Origin: an uncultured Methanosarcinales archaeon
GTDB taxonomy: Archaea; Halobacteriota; Methanosarcinia; Methanotrichales; Methanotrichaceae
Reading direction: 5' to 3'
DNA: 57,373 bases
Assembly (NCBI GenBank): GCA_903871465.1
Contig: CAIQHB010000053.1
Coordinates: 1-57,373, forward strand
Shown piece by piece: positions 8,201 through 15,691 of this stretch. The notes beneath the pieces were generated by a model. That model saw only the letters and a list, made by a program, of their open reading frames with translations, was not told the DNA's origin and did not search any database. Each line of letters begins with the position of its first letter. Position 1 is the stretch's first letter. Made by a program: the position numbers and the translations under genes.

Positions 8201-9063
8201 TTGTTGCCTATACCAATGGAATAAGCCAATTCGTCTCTTTGGGGCGGCAATATATAAGCGAGGCCGGACCAGGCCAGACGACCCGGCACAAGTTCTCTTC
8301 CCCGGAACATCCTGGCACCATCAACCTTCTTCAAAGTGAACGATAGTCCGTCTGCCGGATCTTGAAATGTTGCTTCGTACGCATGAATCTCGTCCCAGCT
8401 GCCTATTTCGTTCCCTTTCAAGACACATCCATCTGAATCCGTGTAAGTATCGAACCAGTTAGCCCCCAGCTCATTCAGGACAATCTTTTCGGTGCATCCA
8501 TCAATCAGGGGAAACTTGAGAAATACTTCGACTTTTGATCCTGTGATCAGATAAGTCGCACTCACTGACCCCGGACAGGATATCTCACAGAAGGCATCCT
8601 TCAAACCCATGAACCGCCTCAGAATCTCAGACAAATTTGACATCCTGCGCCTCAATTTGGGCTGCTCTCTGTGGATCTTGGAAAGCAGGTCACAGGCGAG
8701 GCAGAATGTGCGATTTTTGATGACATTGTCGCCCTTAGCCATGCGAGCCACAAGATTCATGGTATATTCAGCTTTGACCATCGTGTGGCCGTCGCATCTC
8801 TCGGCCGACATCTTCCAGGAACCAGGGAATATCGATTCAGTTCCCAATTTAAGCACGGGCATTCCAAAACCCACGCCTTCTTCAGATAGGTCTAGACCTT
8901 TCCAGAAAAGGATCAGTCCTTTCTGAATCATGTTGCGGGGATTGCGTCCGCTTCCTGCAGCCAAAGCCCCAAAATGAACACCTTGAAAAGACGGGACGGG
9001 AAATCCTTCCAGCATAACCATGAATGTGGCATCTTCGCTTCTATAAAAACTCTCAGCACCCAC
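8197..9063 (-). CDS. Conserved hypothetical protein coupled to radical SAM gene
   Basis: A 288-residue soluble protein that I do not recognise. There is no signal peptide or membrane segment. It is rich in short beta-strand-like stretches and aromatic residues (KGLILFWKGLDL, ESIFPGSWKMSAE, NELGANWFDTYTD). Cysteines are scattered, without a clear metal motif. A beta-barrel or lipocalin-like fold is a guess. The start is probably GTG 9063, six bases after the stop of the 4-TM gene; a later ATG is possible. Its stop overlaps the start of the B12 radical SAM gene by four bases, so it probably works with that enzyme, for example as a substrate-binding or processing protein. Confidence 0.7.
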   Translation of the reverse strand: MGAESFYRSEDATFMVMLEGFPVPSFQGVHFGALAAGSGRNPRNMIQKGLILFWKGLDLSEEGVGFGMPVLKLGTESIFPGSWKMSAERCDGHTMVKAEYTMNLVARMAKGDNVIKNRTFCLACDLLSKIHREQPKLRRRMSNLSEILRRFMGLKDAFCEISCPGSVSATYLITGSKVEVFLKFPLIDGCTEKIVLNELGANWFDTYTDSDGCVLKGNEIGSWDEIHAYEATFQDPADGLSFTLKKVDGARMFRGRELVPGRLAWSGLAYILPPQRDELAYSIGIGNK

Positions 9064-9069
9064 CTGAAA

Positions 9070-9483
9070 CTAGACTGAGTATACTGCCCAATAGAGGTAC
9101 AGGCCAAGAACCATAGACGCTGCCCAGCAGCCCAGAGCCAGCCTCATCATAATTTTAAGTCTAACTTTAGGTTTAAGAATGTTCATGAATATCAGGTTGA
9201 TATAGGTCCAAAGAGCCACAACCATTAAACCTAAAGTGTGATGGATCAAGATCTCGAAATCAAGAAGCGGATCTGTGGATGGATTGCGAAAATAGCCGTA
9301 CATGGACGGCAGCATTACACCCAAAATTGCTAAAATCTGCACCGGTACGGCAAATCTCATGAGAGCACAATGCCTTTTGAAATCTCTGGCAAGGGCAAGC
9401 CTGAATGCAAATAAGAGTGCTACTGCAAGGACCAATTGAACAATGAGATTCAATTCTGCCAGCAACCGAACATCTATTATCAT
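9070..9483 (-). CDS. Small four-helix membrane protein
   Basis: From ATG 9483 this encodes 137 residues with four hydrophobic segments: LNLIVQLVLAVALLFAF; VQILAILGVML; HTLGLMVVALWTYINLIF; and ALGCWAASMVLGLYLYWAV. A conserved-looking His pair precedes the third helix (ILIHHTLG), reminiscent of DUF420/cytochrome b561-like small membrane proteins, but I cannot assign a family. The open frame continues upstream to 9657, but that part is low quality and crosses the TATA box at 9511-9520, so ATG 9483 (near-leaderless) is chosen. It is the first gene of an operon with the unknown protein and the radical SAM enzyme. Confidence 0.7.
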   Translation of the reverse strand: MIIDVRLLAELNLIVQLVLAVALLFAFRLALARDFKRHCALMRFAVPVQILAILGVMLPSMYGYFRNPSTDPLLDFEILIHHTLGLMVVALWTYINLIFMNILKPKVRLKIMMRLALGCWAASMVLGLYLYWAVYSV

Positions 9484-9510
9484 CAGACAGTGGATGCTAT
9501 TTTTCAAGAT

Positions 9511-9520
9511 GTATATAAAG
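9511..9520 (-). promoter_or_regulatory. TATA box for the three-gene radical SAM operon
   Basis: CTTTATATAC on the minus strand ends 28 bases before ATG 9483. This is the spacing expected when transcription starts at or next to the start codon, so the message would be leaderless or nearly so. No competing box was seen nearer. Confidence 0.5.
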
Positions 9521-9576
9521 CTTTGACGTTCGTGAGTTTGGATGTCTCGGAGCAAAAATAATACAGGAGTGAAACG

Positions 9577-9626
9577 GCGGTGGCGCACCCGCGCAGCAAG
9601 CTGCGGGGCATCCAAGGCGCCGCCGC
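9577..9626. repeat. Nested GC-rich hairpin
   Basis: An outer stem pairs GCGGTGGCGC (9577-9586) with GCGCCGCCGC (9617-9626): ten pairs, one of them G-U. It encloses an inner hairpin, CGCAGC-AA-GCTGCG (9592-9605), extended by a CCC/GGG pair block. The motif GCAGCAAGCTGCGGGGCAT recurs with two changes at 9694-9712. The surroundings are AT-rich, so the structure stands out. It could be an extragenic palindromic repeat or a structured leader; no gene is encoded. Confidence 0.6.
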
Positions 9627-9690
9627 ATAAATGTGGAACCAGGTTAAGCTGACCCAACCATAAGTTGAATACGCATGCCCTTTATCCCAA

Positions 9691-9706
9691 CCGCAGCGAG
9701 CTGCGG
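9691..9706. repeat. Second copy of the GCAGC/GCTGC hairpin motif
   Basis: CCGCAGC-GA-GCTGCGG is a perfect 7-bp stem with a two-base loop, followed by GGTAT. It repeats the inner hairpin at 9592-9605 about 100 bases away. The pair looks like dispersed extragenic palindromes of one family. The gap 9484-9854 otherwise holds only the TATA box at 9511 and no convincing gene. Confidence 0.55.
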
Positions 9707-9854
9707 GGTATTGCGTTTTAAAAATAAATATCAGAAAGAGGTGATAACAGACAACATTGGAACCCCGGGAAGGCTTTGGAAATCCCATTCACCCATAAGC
9801 CCACCGGAGCCGCCTTTCTGGGAGCTCAATACTATAGCTCAATATCATTAGCCT

Positions 9855-10007
9855 TTAAATCCTAGTCTTTCTAGGCCGCTCATTTTTCATGCCGCCTTTC
9901 GCTTTATCAAAGACAGGAGCGTCCGACTTGCTCTTCTGAGGCTTCGATGGATCATGTTTGCCGGGCCCCTCGCTTGGCATACCTTTAGCACCCTTCTTAT
10001 TGCTCAT
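9855..10007 (-). CDS. Small Lys/Pro-rich basic protein
   Basis: From ATG 10007 this encodes 50 residues, very rich in Lys, Pro, Gly and Ser (MSNKKGAKGMPSEGPGKHD and so on, ending NERPRKTRI). A strong GGAGGT site nine bases upstream decides this start over the longer frame from 10046. The composition predicts a disordered, nucleic-acid- or ribosome-associated protein. I recognise no family. The clear ribosome-binding site and the charge pattern support a real gene, but the low complexity makes this moderate. Confidence 0.55.
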   Translation of the reverse strand: MSNKKGAKGMPSEGPGKHDPSKPQKSKSDAPVFDKAKGGMKNERPRKTRI

Positions 10008-10255
10008 CTTACTTTTACCTCCGCTTAGCGATTTATTTGCCGGCACGAAATTTTATCCGAGCCCCCAGATCAATGCATTCTCCAGGCATCGGTCCAGGGC
10101 CCAAGCCTCGATTGCCGGCATTCGAGGACTCTGTCCATAGACATCGATTCTAGTGTTCAGTCATTGATCATTCCATCAATCAATGAGACATTCAGGATAC
10201 GACAATGCCTTTGTAATTCATTCCTTCTCCCATAAATACTAAACAGCTCACGCCT

Positions 10256-10933
10256 ATGGACCCCCAGGAAGAAATGGTTATTTTGAACCCATGGACAACG
10301 CATCGAAATCGATTCCTTCGGCTCATTCTCAACAAATCGTCTCGCCTTAAGGATGAGGTCTATAATCTCGGCCCAAAAGCTACACCTACAATGACCGCGT
10401 CCACTATAATCGTGCTAAAGCCGCATGATACCCTGGAGGAGGCAGTCGCTGCCCGTCACGTCATCTGGATGCAAAGCCGCAAGATTTTGCTGCAATACTG
10501 GGAATGGTGCTCTATCCATTCCCGAGCATTTGTGGCCATCGCCGTCACGACTCAAAGAAGCCGTTATGCAGTTGTAGAGCTCGATCTCTATGGTCTTGGC
10601 GCTGGCGGCTTCGACAAAGAGGCAGGAGGGGATATCTTGCGCGCCATCCTGGAACAACCTCTGAAAGTCGGTTCCGTCTTTTTCGTCAGCCCGACTTATG
10701 TTTCGGCATGTGTCCAGGAGAAGTCGGCCCGGGCGTTTGCCGGCCACATTTATCGCCGCGCTCAGGGTGCGCTGTCCCTGGATCAGATAACGCATGAGCA
10801 GTGGATCCATGGCGATCTCGACCGAAGCGAAGCCGGAGGTCGCAAAAAGAGTGCGTTTGCGCCGGTCAGCGGCCTCGTCAGGGCAGAGGTGATTGCGGCT
10901 TTACTCAAGGACACCGATGCCGCTTTTGGATAG
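10256..10933 (+). CDS. Hypothetical protein, 225 residues
   Basis: An unrecognised soluble protein without signal peptide. The middle (about 95-150: AFVAIAVTTQRSRYAVVELDL, then GSVFFVSPTYVSACV) looks like a mixed alpha/beta domain. The C-terminus is Lys/Arg-rich, then helical. It follows a TATA-like CATAAATAC about 20 bases before ATG 10256; ATG 10274 is an alternative start. It stands alone, upstream of two secreted proteins with a gap of 76 bases. No function is proposed. Confidence 0.6.
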   Translation: MDPQEEMVILNPWTTHRNRFLRLILNKSSRLKDEVYNLGPKATPTMTASTIIVLKPHDTLEEAVAARHVIWMQSRKILLQYWEWCSIHSRAFVAIAVTTQRSRYAVVELDLYGLGAGGFDKEAGGDILRAILEQPLKVGSVFFVSPTYVSACVQEKSARAFAGHIYRRAQGALSLDQITHEQWIHGDLDRSEAGGRKKSAFAPVSGLVRAEVIAALLKDTDAAFG

Positions 10934-11009
10934 CCTCACTTTTTTCTGGACGCATTCGCTGGATACCTCCAAATAATCAGACATACAAACGTTTCACAGG
11001 TGATACAAA

Positions 11010-11438
11010 ATGAAGAAAGCACTACTCATGCCCATCATCTTGGTTTTAATGGCAGCTCTTGTGAATCCAACCCTGGCCTTAAGCGACTATCAAAGAGGGG
11101 TCCTGGAAGGCCTCAACAGAGGATGGAATATGGCTCAGAGATATGATCAGGCAAGTGCCGGAGAGACCACCGGCTACAACCAGGCAGTCCCTGATTATAA
11201 TTCCTGGATTGAATCCATATTTGGAAAGAACGAGTCTCTCATGCTCAAGCCCATTAATTCGCCACTGGCTGTAAGTCAGTATTCCTCCAGCCGGACGTTC
11301 AAACCGGTCCATACCATCGATGCAAGCTGGAATCAAACAAAAGGGTCATTATTGCCGGAACCGGATGCCAACGGCCGCATCAATGGATATCCTGCCGAAA
11401 TGTACTATTCGCTGGGTCCTGCCATCGAATCATTCTAA
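11010..11438 (+). CDS. Secreted hypothetical protein
   Basis: A 142-residue protein with a clear Sec signal peptide, MKKALLMPIILVLMAALVNP, cleaved near residue 24 (TLALS). The mature part is hydrophilic, with possible N-glycosylation sites (NES, NQT) and no cysteine. AGGTGAT lies just upstream of the ATG. No family is recognised. It is followed by another exported unknown protein 120 bases downstream; both may be surface-layer or envelope-associated proteins. Confidence 0.7.
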   Translation: MKKALLMPIILVLMAALVNPTLALSDYQRGVLEGLNRGWNMAQRYDQASAGETTGYNQAVPDYNSWIESIFGKNESLMLKPINSPLAVSQYSSSRTFKPVHTIDASWNQTKGSLLPEPDANGRINGYPAEMYYSLGPAIESF

Positions 11439-11558
11439 ATGCAAACGCGGAAAAGAATAGAAGAATGAAAGGAACGGAAACCCCGATCGGAAAGGAAGGA
11501 TCACATTTATATTTCAATGCACCATTTACCGCAATTGGAAGTGGACGAGGAACTGAGA

Positions 11559-12188
11559 ATGAGAGGGATGCTTTTGATACTGCTGTTATCTGCGGCTTGT
11601 GTTGCAGCTTTTTTGAATGAGGTCACAGATGTTGCGACCGCAACGGACACGCTGGCCCAGAACTTCACTGAGCATTCCTGGGTCTTCGTCAACGGCTACA
11701 TGGATGAGTCGAGAATCCTTCAGACCCAGGCTGGATTTAACGGCCAGAAGATCGTCCTGGGAGCGAGCGGGAGCGGAATGGCTACCAGAACCATAGACTC
11801 AGAGGTCTACAGGGATTCGAAGATGGATGAAGCATCTCTCACCACCTCCGTCAATTTTGATTACAAGCCGTATATTCCACCCCTTACGCAAAGCGACCTT
11901 CGGAATGCTCTATGTGCCAAGAATTATGAAGTTGGCTCGTCCTTTTCAGAGACGTATCAGATTGATAAGGATCTAATCAAGGATACAAAGATTTACCAGA
12001 GCGATAACTTTTCCGTCTATGATATCAGCTCCGAGATCCAGGGGACGGCCAGGATCGGCCAGCGGGTGCAGAAGAATGCTAAAACGGTTCCGTCCTTTAT
12101 GATGGGTGGAACATATATGGGTTATGCGCAGATAAGATCGGAGACGGTAGTGGGAAATGCCTCCGTCTTGACCCTGCCCTGCCCCTGA
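11559..12188 (+). CDS. Secreted or membrane-anchored hypothetical protein
   Basis: From ATG 11559 (GAGG at 11547-11550), 209 residues begin MRGMLLILLLSAACVAAFLN, a signal peptide or N-terminal anchor. The extracellular part has many polar beta-prone stretches and sequons (NFT, NFS, NAS) plus two or three cysteines (ALCAKNYE, LPCP at the end), so it is probably a surface protein. The frame could open at 11517, but that adds a poor N-terminus. No family is recognised. It is paired with the secreted protein just upstream. Confidence 0.65.
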   Translation: MRGMLLILLLSAACVAAFLNEVTDVATATDTLAQNFTEHSWVFVNGYMDESRILQTQAGFNGQKIVLGASGSGMATRTIDSEVYRDSKMDEASLTTSVNFDYKPYIPPLTQSDLRNALCAKNYEVGSSFSETYQIDKDLIKDTKIYQSDNFSVYDISSEIQGTARIGQRVQKNAKTVPSFMMGGTYMGYAQIRSETVVGNASVLTLPCP

Positions 12189-12424
12189 AGAGCGGAACAG
12201 GAACGACTTCGTCCTCGCCTCCGTGCTTAACCCGCGAAGCATCAGCATCCTTTTTTAGGGGCTCTTAGCGTTCCAGACGGCCAACGCTATCCCGAAAGCA
12301 TCTGAACCAAAAATCCCCTGCGACATCCAGGGTACGGGCGGTATTCAGGTCCACGACTATGGGCAATAGATACGAAAACCCGGACGAAGAAACCAAGAAG
12401 GAGTTTGTGTGCTCCTGGCTTCGA

Positions 12425-12570
12425 ATAGATGCCCCCGCGAAAGAGCGCCGGTGCACCTTGCCTGATGAAATTATAGGAGGGGGGCAAAAGCCACTGAAAC
12501 GGAGGGGGAAAGAAATGAGGATTCGACTCTTGCCAAGTCATAGATACGTCAATCGACGTATTTAAGGGTT
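12425..12570 (-). ncRNA. Candidate small RNA A with double anti-Shine-Dalgarno motif
   Basis: On the minus strand a BRE/TATA (GAAAC-CCTTAAATA, about 12559-12573) is followed by a perfect 18-base palindrome of ATACGTC and GACGTAT around GATT (12544-12561). Transcription would start near 12535. The predicted RNA has a small stem-loop GACT/AGTC, then a pyrimidine-rich tract. TTTCCCCCTCC and CTTTTGCCCCCCTCC each contain CCCTCC, complementary to Shine-Dalgarno GGAGGG. Then comes CATCA and a GGCGCTCTTTCGCG element. The same order of elements, with about the same spacing, is found on the plus strand at 31811-31932. The two copies support an RNA gene rather than a chance motif. The 3' end is unknown. 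Confidence 0.45.
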
Positions 12571-12573
12571 TCG
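12544..12573 (-). promoter_or_regulatory. TATA box with 18-bp palindromic operator-like site (sRNA A)
   Basis: CTTAAATA occupies 12559-12566 on the minus strand, with a GAAAC BRE-like element just upstream. ATACGTCGATTGACGTAT (12544-12561) is a perfect inverted repeat of 7-bp arms. It overlaps the box and extends toward the expected start site, where archaeal repressors bind. A related but less symmetrical sequence follows the TATA box of the second locus (31821-31838). Confidence 0.5.
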
Positions 12574-12606
12574 TTCCCGAGCCAATAACGACATATAGCC
12601 CGTCAT

Positions 12607-13461
12607 TCAGGATTTCACCATATCGAAGACCCACCGGCTGACACCAGGCGACACATTGCCGCAGCGACGACATTGCATTACCACGAGGCCCATATCCTCA
12701 TACCCCCTGCGGAGGGCCTCGATCTGGTCGCGCTTTTTGAAGGTGTAGAAATGAAGCACGCCCCCGGGCTTCACCATTTGCGATGCAGTCTCTGCAATTT
12801 GGTCCAATCCGTAGGGTGTGGGCGAGACCACCCTGTCGAAGTCCATCTTCAGCAATTTGGCCATATGAAGCGCGTCCCCATGTATCACCTCGATCCTCTC
12901 CTCAACGCGATTTTGCCGGGCGTTCCTGGCCAGCCATAGACAAGCTTCGCGATTCTTCTCCAGCGCCACGACGCGAGCGCCCCGGGCCGCAATTGGCACC
13001 ACGAAGGGACCTGAGCCCGCGAATGGCACCAGCACATCTTCACCCGCCCTGACCTGGGCGGCCACCCTCATTCTTTCGCTGCCCAGACGGCTGTTGAAGA
13101 AGACCCGCGCCACATCCAGATGGTAGATAAAGCCGAACTCCTTGTGGGTGGTGATGGTATTGCCTGTGCCCGCCAGCACCTCCATGCGGGCCACCCTTCG
13201 CTCGCCCTCCAGCCGGGAGGTCTTGTTCAGCACAGTGTGAATGTGATTGCACTGGTTCAATAGGGCCGTGGCGATCTCCGTCTTGTAGTCCTCCAGCTCC
13301 GGAGCAAGGGATAGCACGGCAATCTCCCCAACGACATGGTAGCCATCCGGGAGCTTGACCAGGCTCTCTTCGGGCACCGTTCCTCGCAGCATCTCCTTCA
13401 GGCGCATCTTCATTCCTTGTTCTTCATTGCCGGGAACCGTACTCAAGTCAAAGAGTCTCAA
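12607..13461 (-). CDS. Class I SAM-dependent methyltransferase, Trm5/Tyw2-like
   Basis: A 284-residue protein. The N-terminal region (1-100) resembles the Trm5/Tyw2 D1-D2 domains (LPDGYHVVGEIAVLSL; TSRLEGERRVARMEVLAGTG). A Rossmann methyltransferase follows, with motif I VLVPFAGSGPFVVPIAARGA and an acidic loop ALEKN. These enzymes act on G37 of tRNA-Phe (m1G37 or wyosine side-chain transfer). At the post-strand-4 site where an N-x-P motif is expected, it reads SPTPYG, so catalytic specificity is unclear. TYW1 in this window makes the wyosine base, which fits a role in the same pathway. The C-terminus holds a CRRCG motif. Confidence 0.75.
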   Translation of the reverse strand: MRLFDLSTVPGNEEQGMKMRLKEMLRGTVPEESLVKLPDGYHVVGEIAVLSLAPELEDYKTEIATALLNQCNHIHTVLNKTSRLEGERRVARMEVLAGTGNTITTHKEFGFIYHLDVARVFFNSRLGSERMRVAAQVRAGEDVLVPFAGSGPFVVPIAARGARVVALEKNREACLWLARNARQNRVEERIEVIHGDALHMAKLLKMDFDRVVSPTPYGLDQIAETASQMVKPGGVLHFYTFKKRDQIEALRRGYEDMGLVVMQCRRCGNVSPGVSRWVFDMVKS

Positions 13462-13465
13462 AGTC

Positions 13466-14353
13466 TCAAAAATTTTCCAGGGTAAATTGGTTCTGCAGCT
13501 GAATCTCCCGGGATTCGTGGGGCAGCATGAGCTGATCCATAAGCTGGAAGGCGTTTCTCACCGACTTGGACCTGGCGTGGTTATTGAAGTAAACTCTGAC
13601 CTTTTGCGCCTTCTGCTCTGCCTCCTTTATGCGCGGCACCCATGGGTCTAACTGCTCTTTGCTGTAGAGATAATCATATCTGTTCAGCCGGAAGTCATCC
13701 TCTTTTTCTTTCGTGTACCAGATGTCGTAATTGCGGCCGTGAAAGCGAACATAGGCGTGGTCGACGCTGGCGGCATTTCGGGCATGGGTGCCCGGACCGT
13801 CGACCAGGACATTGGCTACATTGCGATCTTTCAGGATCTGCATGGCATGGGGGTCGATCTCCTCCGTTCCTTCTTCCTGCCAGGTGCGGTGACGAAACTC
13901 CACTGCATAATTATAGTCGCGAAAAGATAGAGCATCCAGAACCTCCTCCAGGATTCGTTGTGCCTCAGCCGTATTCTGGAAGTAGGGTGAAAGCTGCAGC
14001 AGCACACATCCCAGGAGGCCGGCCTCGCCCAGGGGCTGGACACAGGTCTTCTCGAAGGCTTTCGCCCAATGGACGGCGGTACTGGCCTCGCCCTGGACCA
14101 TGGACTTGTGGGTCACAAGATCTGGCATCTTCAGGGAATACTCGAAATCGGACAAATCATGGCCCTTTTTTATCCAGGACGATACCTGCAGCTCGCCCGG
14201 CGGCCGGTAGAAGGTGCTGTTAATCTCCACCGTCCGGAAATATTTGGCATAGTAGGCCAGCCAATCACCTTTCTTCTTTGCCAGCGCCATGGGGTAGAAC
14301 CTGCCCACCCAATCGTCATAGGACCAGCCGCTGCAGCCTATGAGGATTGCCAT
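13466..14353 (-). CDS. DUF72-family protein (YecE-like)
   Basis: A 295-residue TIM-barrel-like protein of the DUF72 family. Hallmarks are the opening ILIGCSGWSYDDWVGRFYP, VEINSTFYRPP, YAVEFRHRTW and AYVRFHGRN near residue 205, then VYFNNHA. The family is widespread; its biochemical role is not settled, with links to Fe-S or nucleic-acid metabolism suggested only by context. ATG 14353 is used; GTG 14368 is an upstream alternative. It ends four bases from the start of the Trm5-like gene, so the two are likely co-transcribed. Confidence 0.88.
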   Translation of the reverse strand: MAILIGCSGWSYDDWVGRFYPMALAKKKGDWLAYYAKYFRTVEINSTFYRPPGELQVSSWIKKGHDLSDFEYSLKMPDLVTHKSMVQGEASTAVHWAKAFEKTCVQPLGEAGLLGCVLLQLSPYFQNTAEAQRILEEVLDALSFRDYNYAVEFRHRTWQEEGTEEIDPHAMQILKDRNVANVLVDGPGTHARNAASVDHAYVRFHGRNYDIWYTKEKEDDFRLNRYDYLYSKEQLDPWVPRIKEAEQKAQKVRVYFNNHARSKSVRNAFQLMDQLMLPHESREIQLQNQFTLENF

Positions 14354-14440
14354 AGATTCAGAGATCACTCTCGATCCCTAATAATTTTCCGTTCAGATGG
14401 CCGGACCTGTCCAGGAGTAGAGGCAATTGACCCCACCACC

Positions 14441-14471
14441 TATTTAAAATCCCTTTTCCTTTTTCCGGAAA
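14441..14471 (+). promoter_or_regulatory. Promoter of the thioesterase gene
   Basis: TATTTAAAAT (14441-14450) is a TATA-like box about 50 bases before ATG 14498. TTTCCGGAAA (14462-14471) is a perfect 10-base palindrome lying at the expected transcription start. A repressor site is possible but not shown. Confidence 0.4.
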
Positions 14472-14497
14472 TAGATAGACCAGGGTCTTGATTTGAA

Positions 14498-14920
14498 ATG
14501 AGCTACATAGAAGAAATCCTTACGCGGGGAAGGGATGCCAACCCCTTCTTCAGATTGATGGGAATCGAACTGGGCCCGCTTGGAAAAGGAGTGGCGGAGT
14601 TATCCATGCAGGTGCGGCCCGATATGCTTAACGGCGTGGGATGGCTGCAAGGAGGCCTTTTCACGGCTCTGTGCGATGAAGCCATGGCCCTGGCCCTTTT
14701 CACTGTACTGGATGAGGGCGAGGGGATCGCTACCATATCCGAGAGCACCAGCTTCTTGCAGGGCATCAGGAAGGGCAGGATCAAATCCGTGGGAAGGGTG
14801 GTTAAGAGAGGCAGGAATGTCGCTTTCCTGGAAGGCATTGTAACCAATTCCGATGAGGGATCATGTCTTAGCGAGACCGTGGCCTCCTTTGTCATTATGC
14901 CAAAGAGACGGAAAGAATGA
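14498..14920 (+). CDS. PaaI-type hotdog thioesterase
   Basis: A 140-residue single hotdog domain. The conserved helix reads GWLQGGLFTALCDEAMALAL, where QGG replaces the common HGG and the Asp/Glu pair (DE) is retained. RVVKRGRNVAFLEG is the typical PaaI/YbgC strand. The family hydrolyses acyl-CoA or aromatic acyl-CoA thioesters as a tetramer; the substrate here is unknown. A promoter dyad is upstream. The gene is divergent from DUF72 and convergent with DUF1922. Confidence 0.85.
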   Translation: MSYIEEILTRGRDANPFFRLMGIELGPLGKGVAELSMQVRPDMLNGVGWLQGGLFTALCDEAMALALFTVLDEGEGIATISESTSFLQGIRKGRIKSVGRVVKRGRNVAFLEGIVTNSDEGSCLSETVASFVIMPKRRKE

Positions 14921-14977
14921 CCTGCATGAAAAGAAGTTGATTACAAGCTGAATGTTGAAGATAGCGAATCAGTCTGG

Positions 14978-15190
14978 CTAAAGCTTTGCCGATTTGAATC
15001 CAGTCATGCCGTGCTCCCCCAGTTGCAGCTTTCTCACGATCTCTCCGGCAGCCCTGGCATCTTCAGCGTTCGCTAGAACCCGCGTCTTACTGAGAGTAGT
15101 TCTCTTTCCGCAGGGACAGGTCCTGGTCTTGGCGTCTTCTGGAGAATAAAGGTGACGGCCACAGCTGCACCGGAAGACGACGAACATCAA
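14978..15190 (-). CDS. DUF1922 zinc-ribbon protein
   Basis: A 70-residue archaeal protein. The N-terminal zinc ribbon has the two half-sites FRCSCGRHLYSP and RTCPCGKRTTL (C-x-C and C-x-C), followed by a basic helical tail with KTRVLANAEDARAAGEIVRK. This is the DUF1922 (MTH1184-like) family; its function is unknown but the zinc site and charge suggest nucleic acid binding. It lies 12 bases downstream of the S8e gene and is probably co-transcribed, consistent with a translation-related role. Confidence 0.85.
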   Translation of the reverse strand: MMFVVFRCSCGRHLYSPEDAKTRTCPCGKRTTLSKTRVLANAEDARAAGEIVRKLQLGEHGMTGFKSAKL

Positions 15191-15202
15191 AAGGAAAAGG
15201 GT

Positions 15203-15586
15203 TTACTGGGTGGGCAGCAGTATGGCATTGATGACGCCATCCTGGCCGGGCCGGTTGGTTATCCTGGCATCTCCCAGCTCTGTCTTGATGACCGCACCCT
15301 TGGTGAGGATGTTCCTTCTCATGTAGTGCAGATTGGCCTTGTTATCCTTTACAGTCTCGATCTTGACCGTCGTGGATTTACCTGTCTTGGGGTCAGCGAC
15401 TGCGGCCATATTGCCTCGCAACATGCGCAGCTTCACATTTCCGCCCAATGTCTCGATCTTTTTGACTCTGACTTCGGCGATAGTGGTGTCACTCTGCTCT
15501 CTGCCTACCTCATACTTTCTTTTGCCCCTGGCCGGAATCAATTTCCCGCCTGTGGCCTTCCTACCGATTGTGCCTTGCCAACGCAT
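15203..15586 (-). CDS. rps8e: 30S ribosomal protein S8e
   Basis: A 127-residue archaeal/eukaryotic S8e. The start [20 protein letters not shown] and [10 protein letters not shown] are diagnostic. A beta-barrel body follows ([19 protein letters not shown]), then [20 protein letters not shown] and a short end IDPAILLPTQ-like (INAILLPTQ). It binds 16S rRNA in the small subunit. Length and all conserved blocks are normal. It is the first gene of a probable two-gene unit with DUF1922. Confidence 0.95.
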   Translation of the reverse strand: MRWQGTIGRKATGGKLIPARGKRKYEVGREQSDTTIAEVRVKKIETLGGNVKLRMLRGNMAAVADPKTGKSTTVKIETVKDNKANLHYMRRNILTKGAVIKTELGDARITNRPGQDGVINAILLPTQ

Positions 15587-15691
15587 ATTGTAATTCCTCA
15601 GATCGCGATTATTCTTCGGTGCACGGAATTTAAAGGTTGTGGTGATTTTTCCCTGCGCTGCATTCTTCCCTGAGCAGACTGAGGATATGCT

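Noticed and set aside
9484-9788. Coding extension upstream of the 4-TM protein and a 94-residue minus frame
   Set aside because: It crosses a TATA box and nested hairpins and has biased composition. ATG 9483 is better placed.
12265-12673. Minus-strand frames of 63 and 128 residues
   Set aside because: They overlap the candidate small RNA and the end of the Trm5-like gene, and have no recognisable domain.
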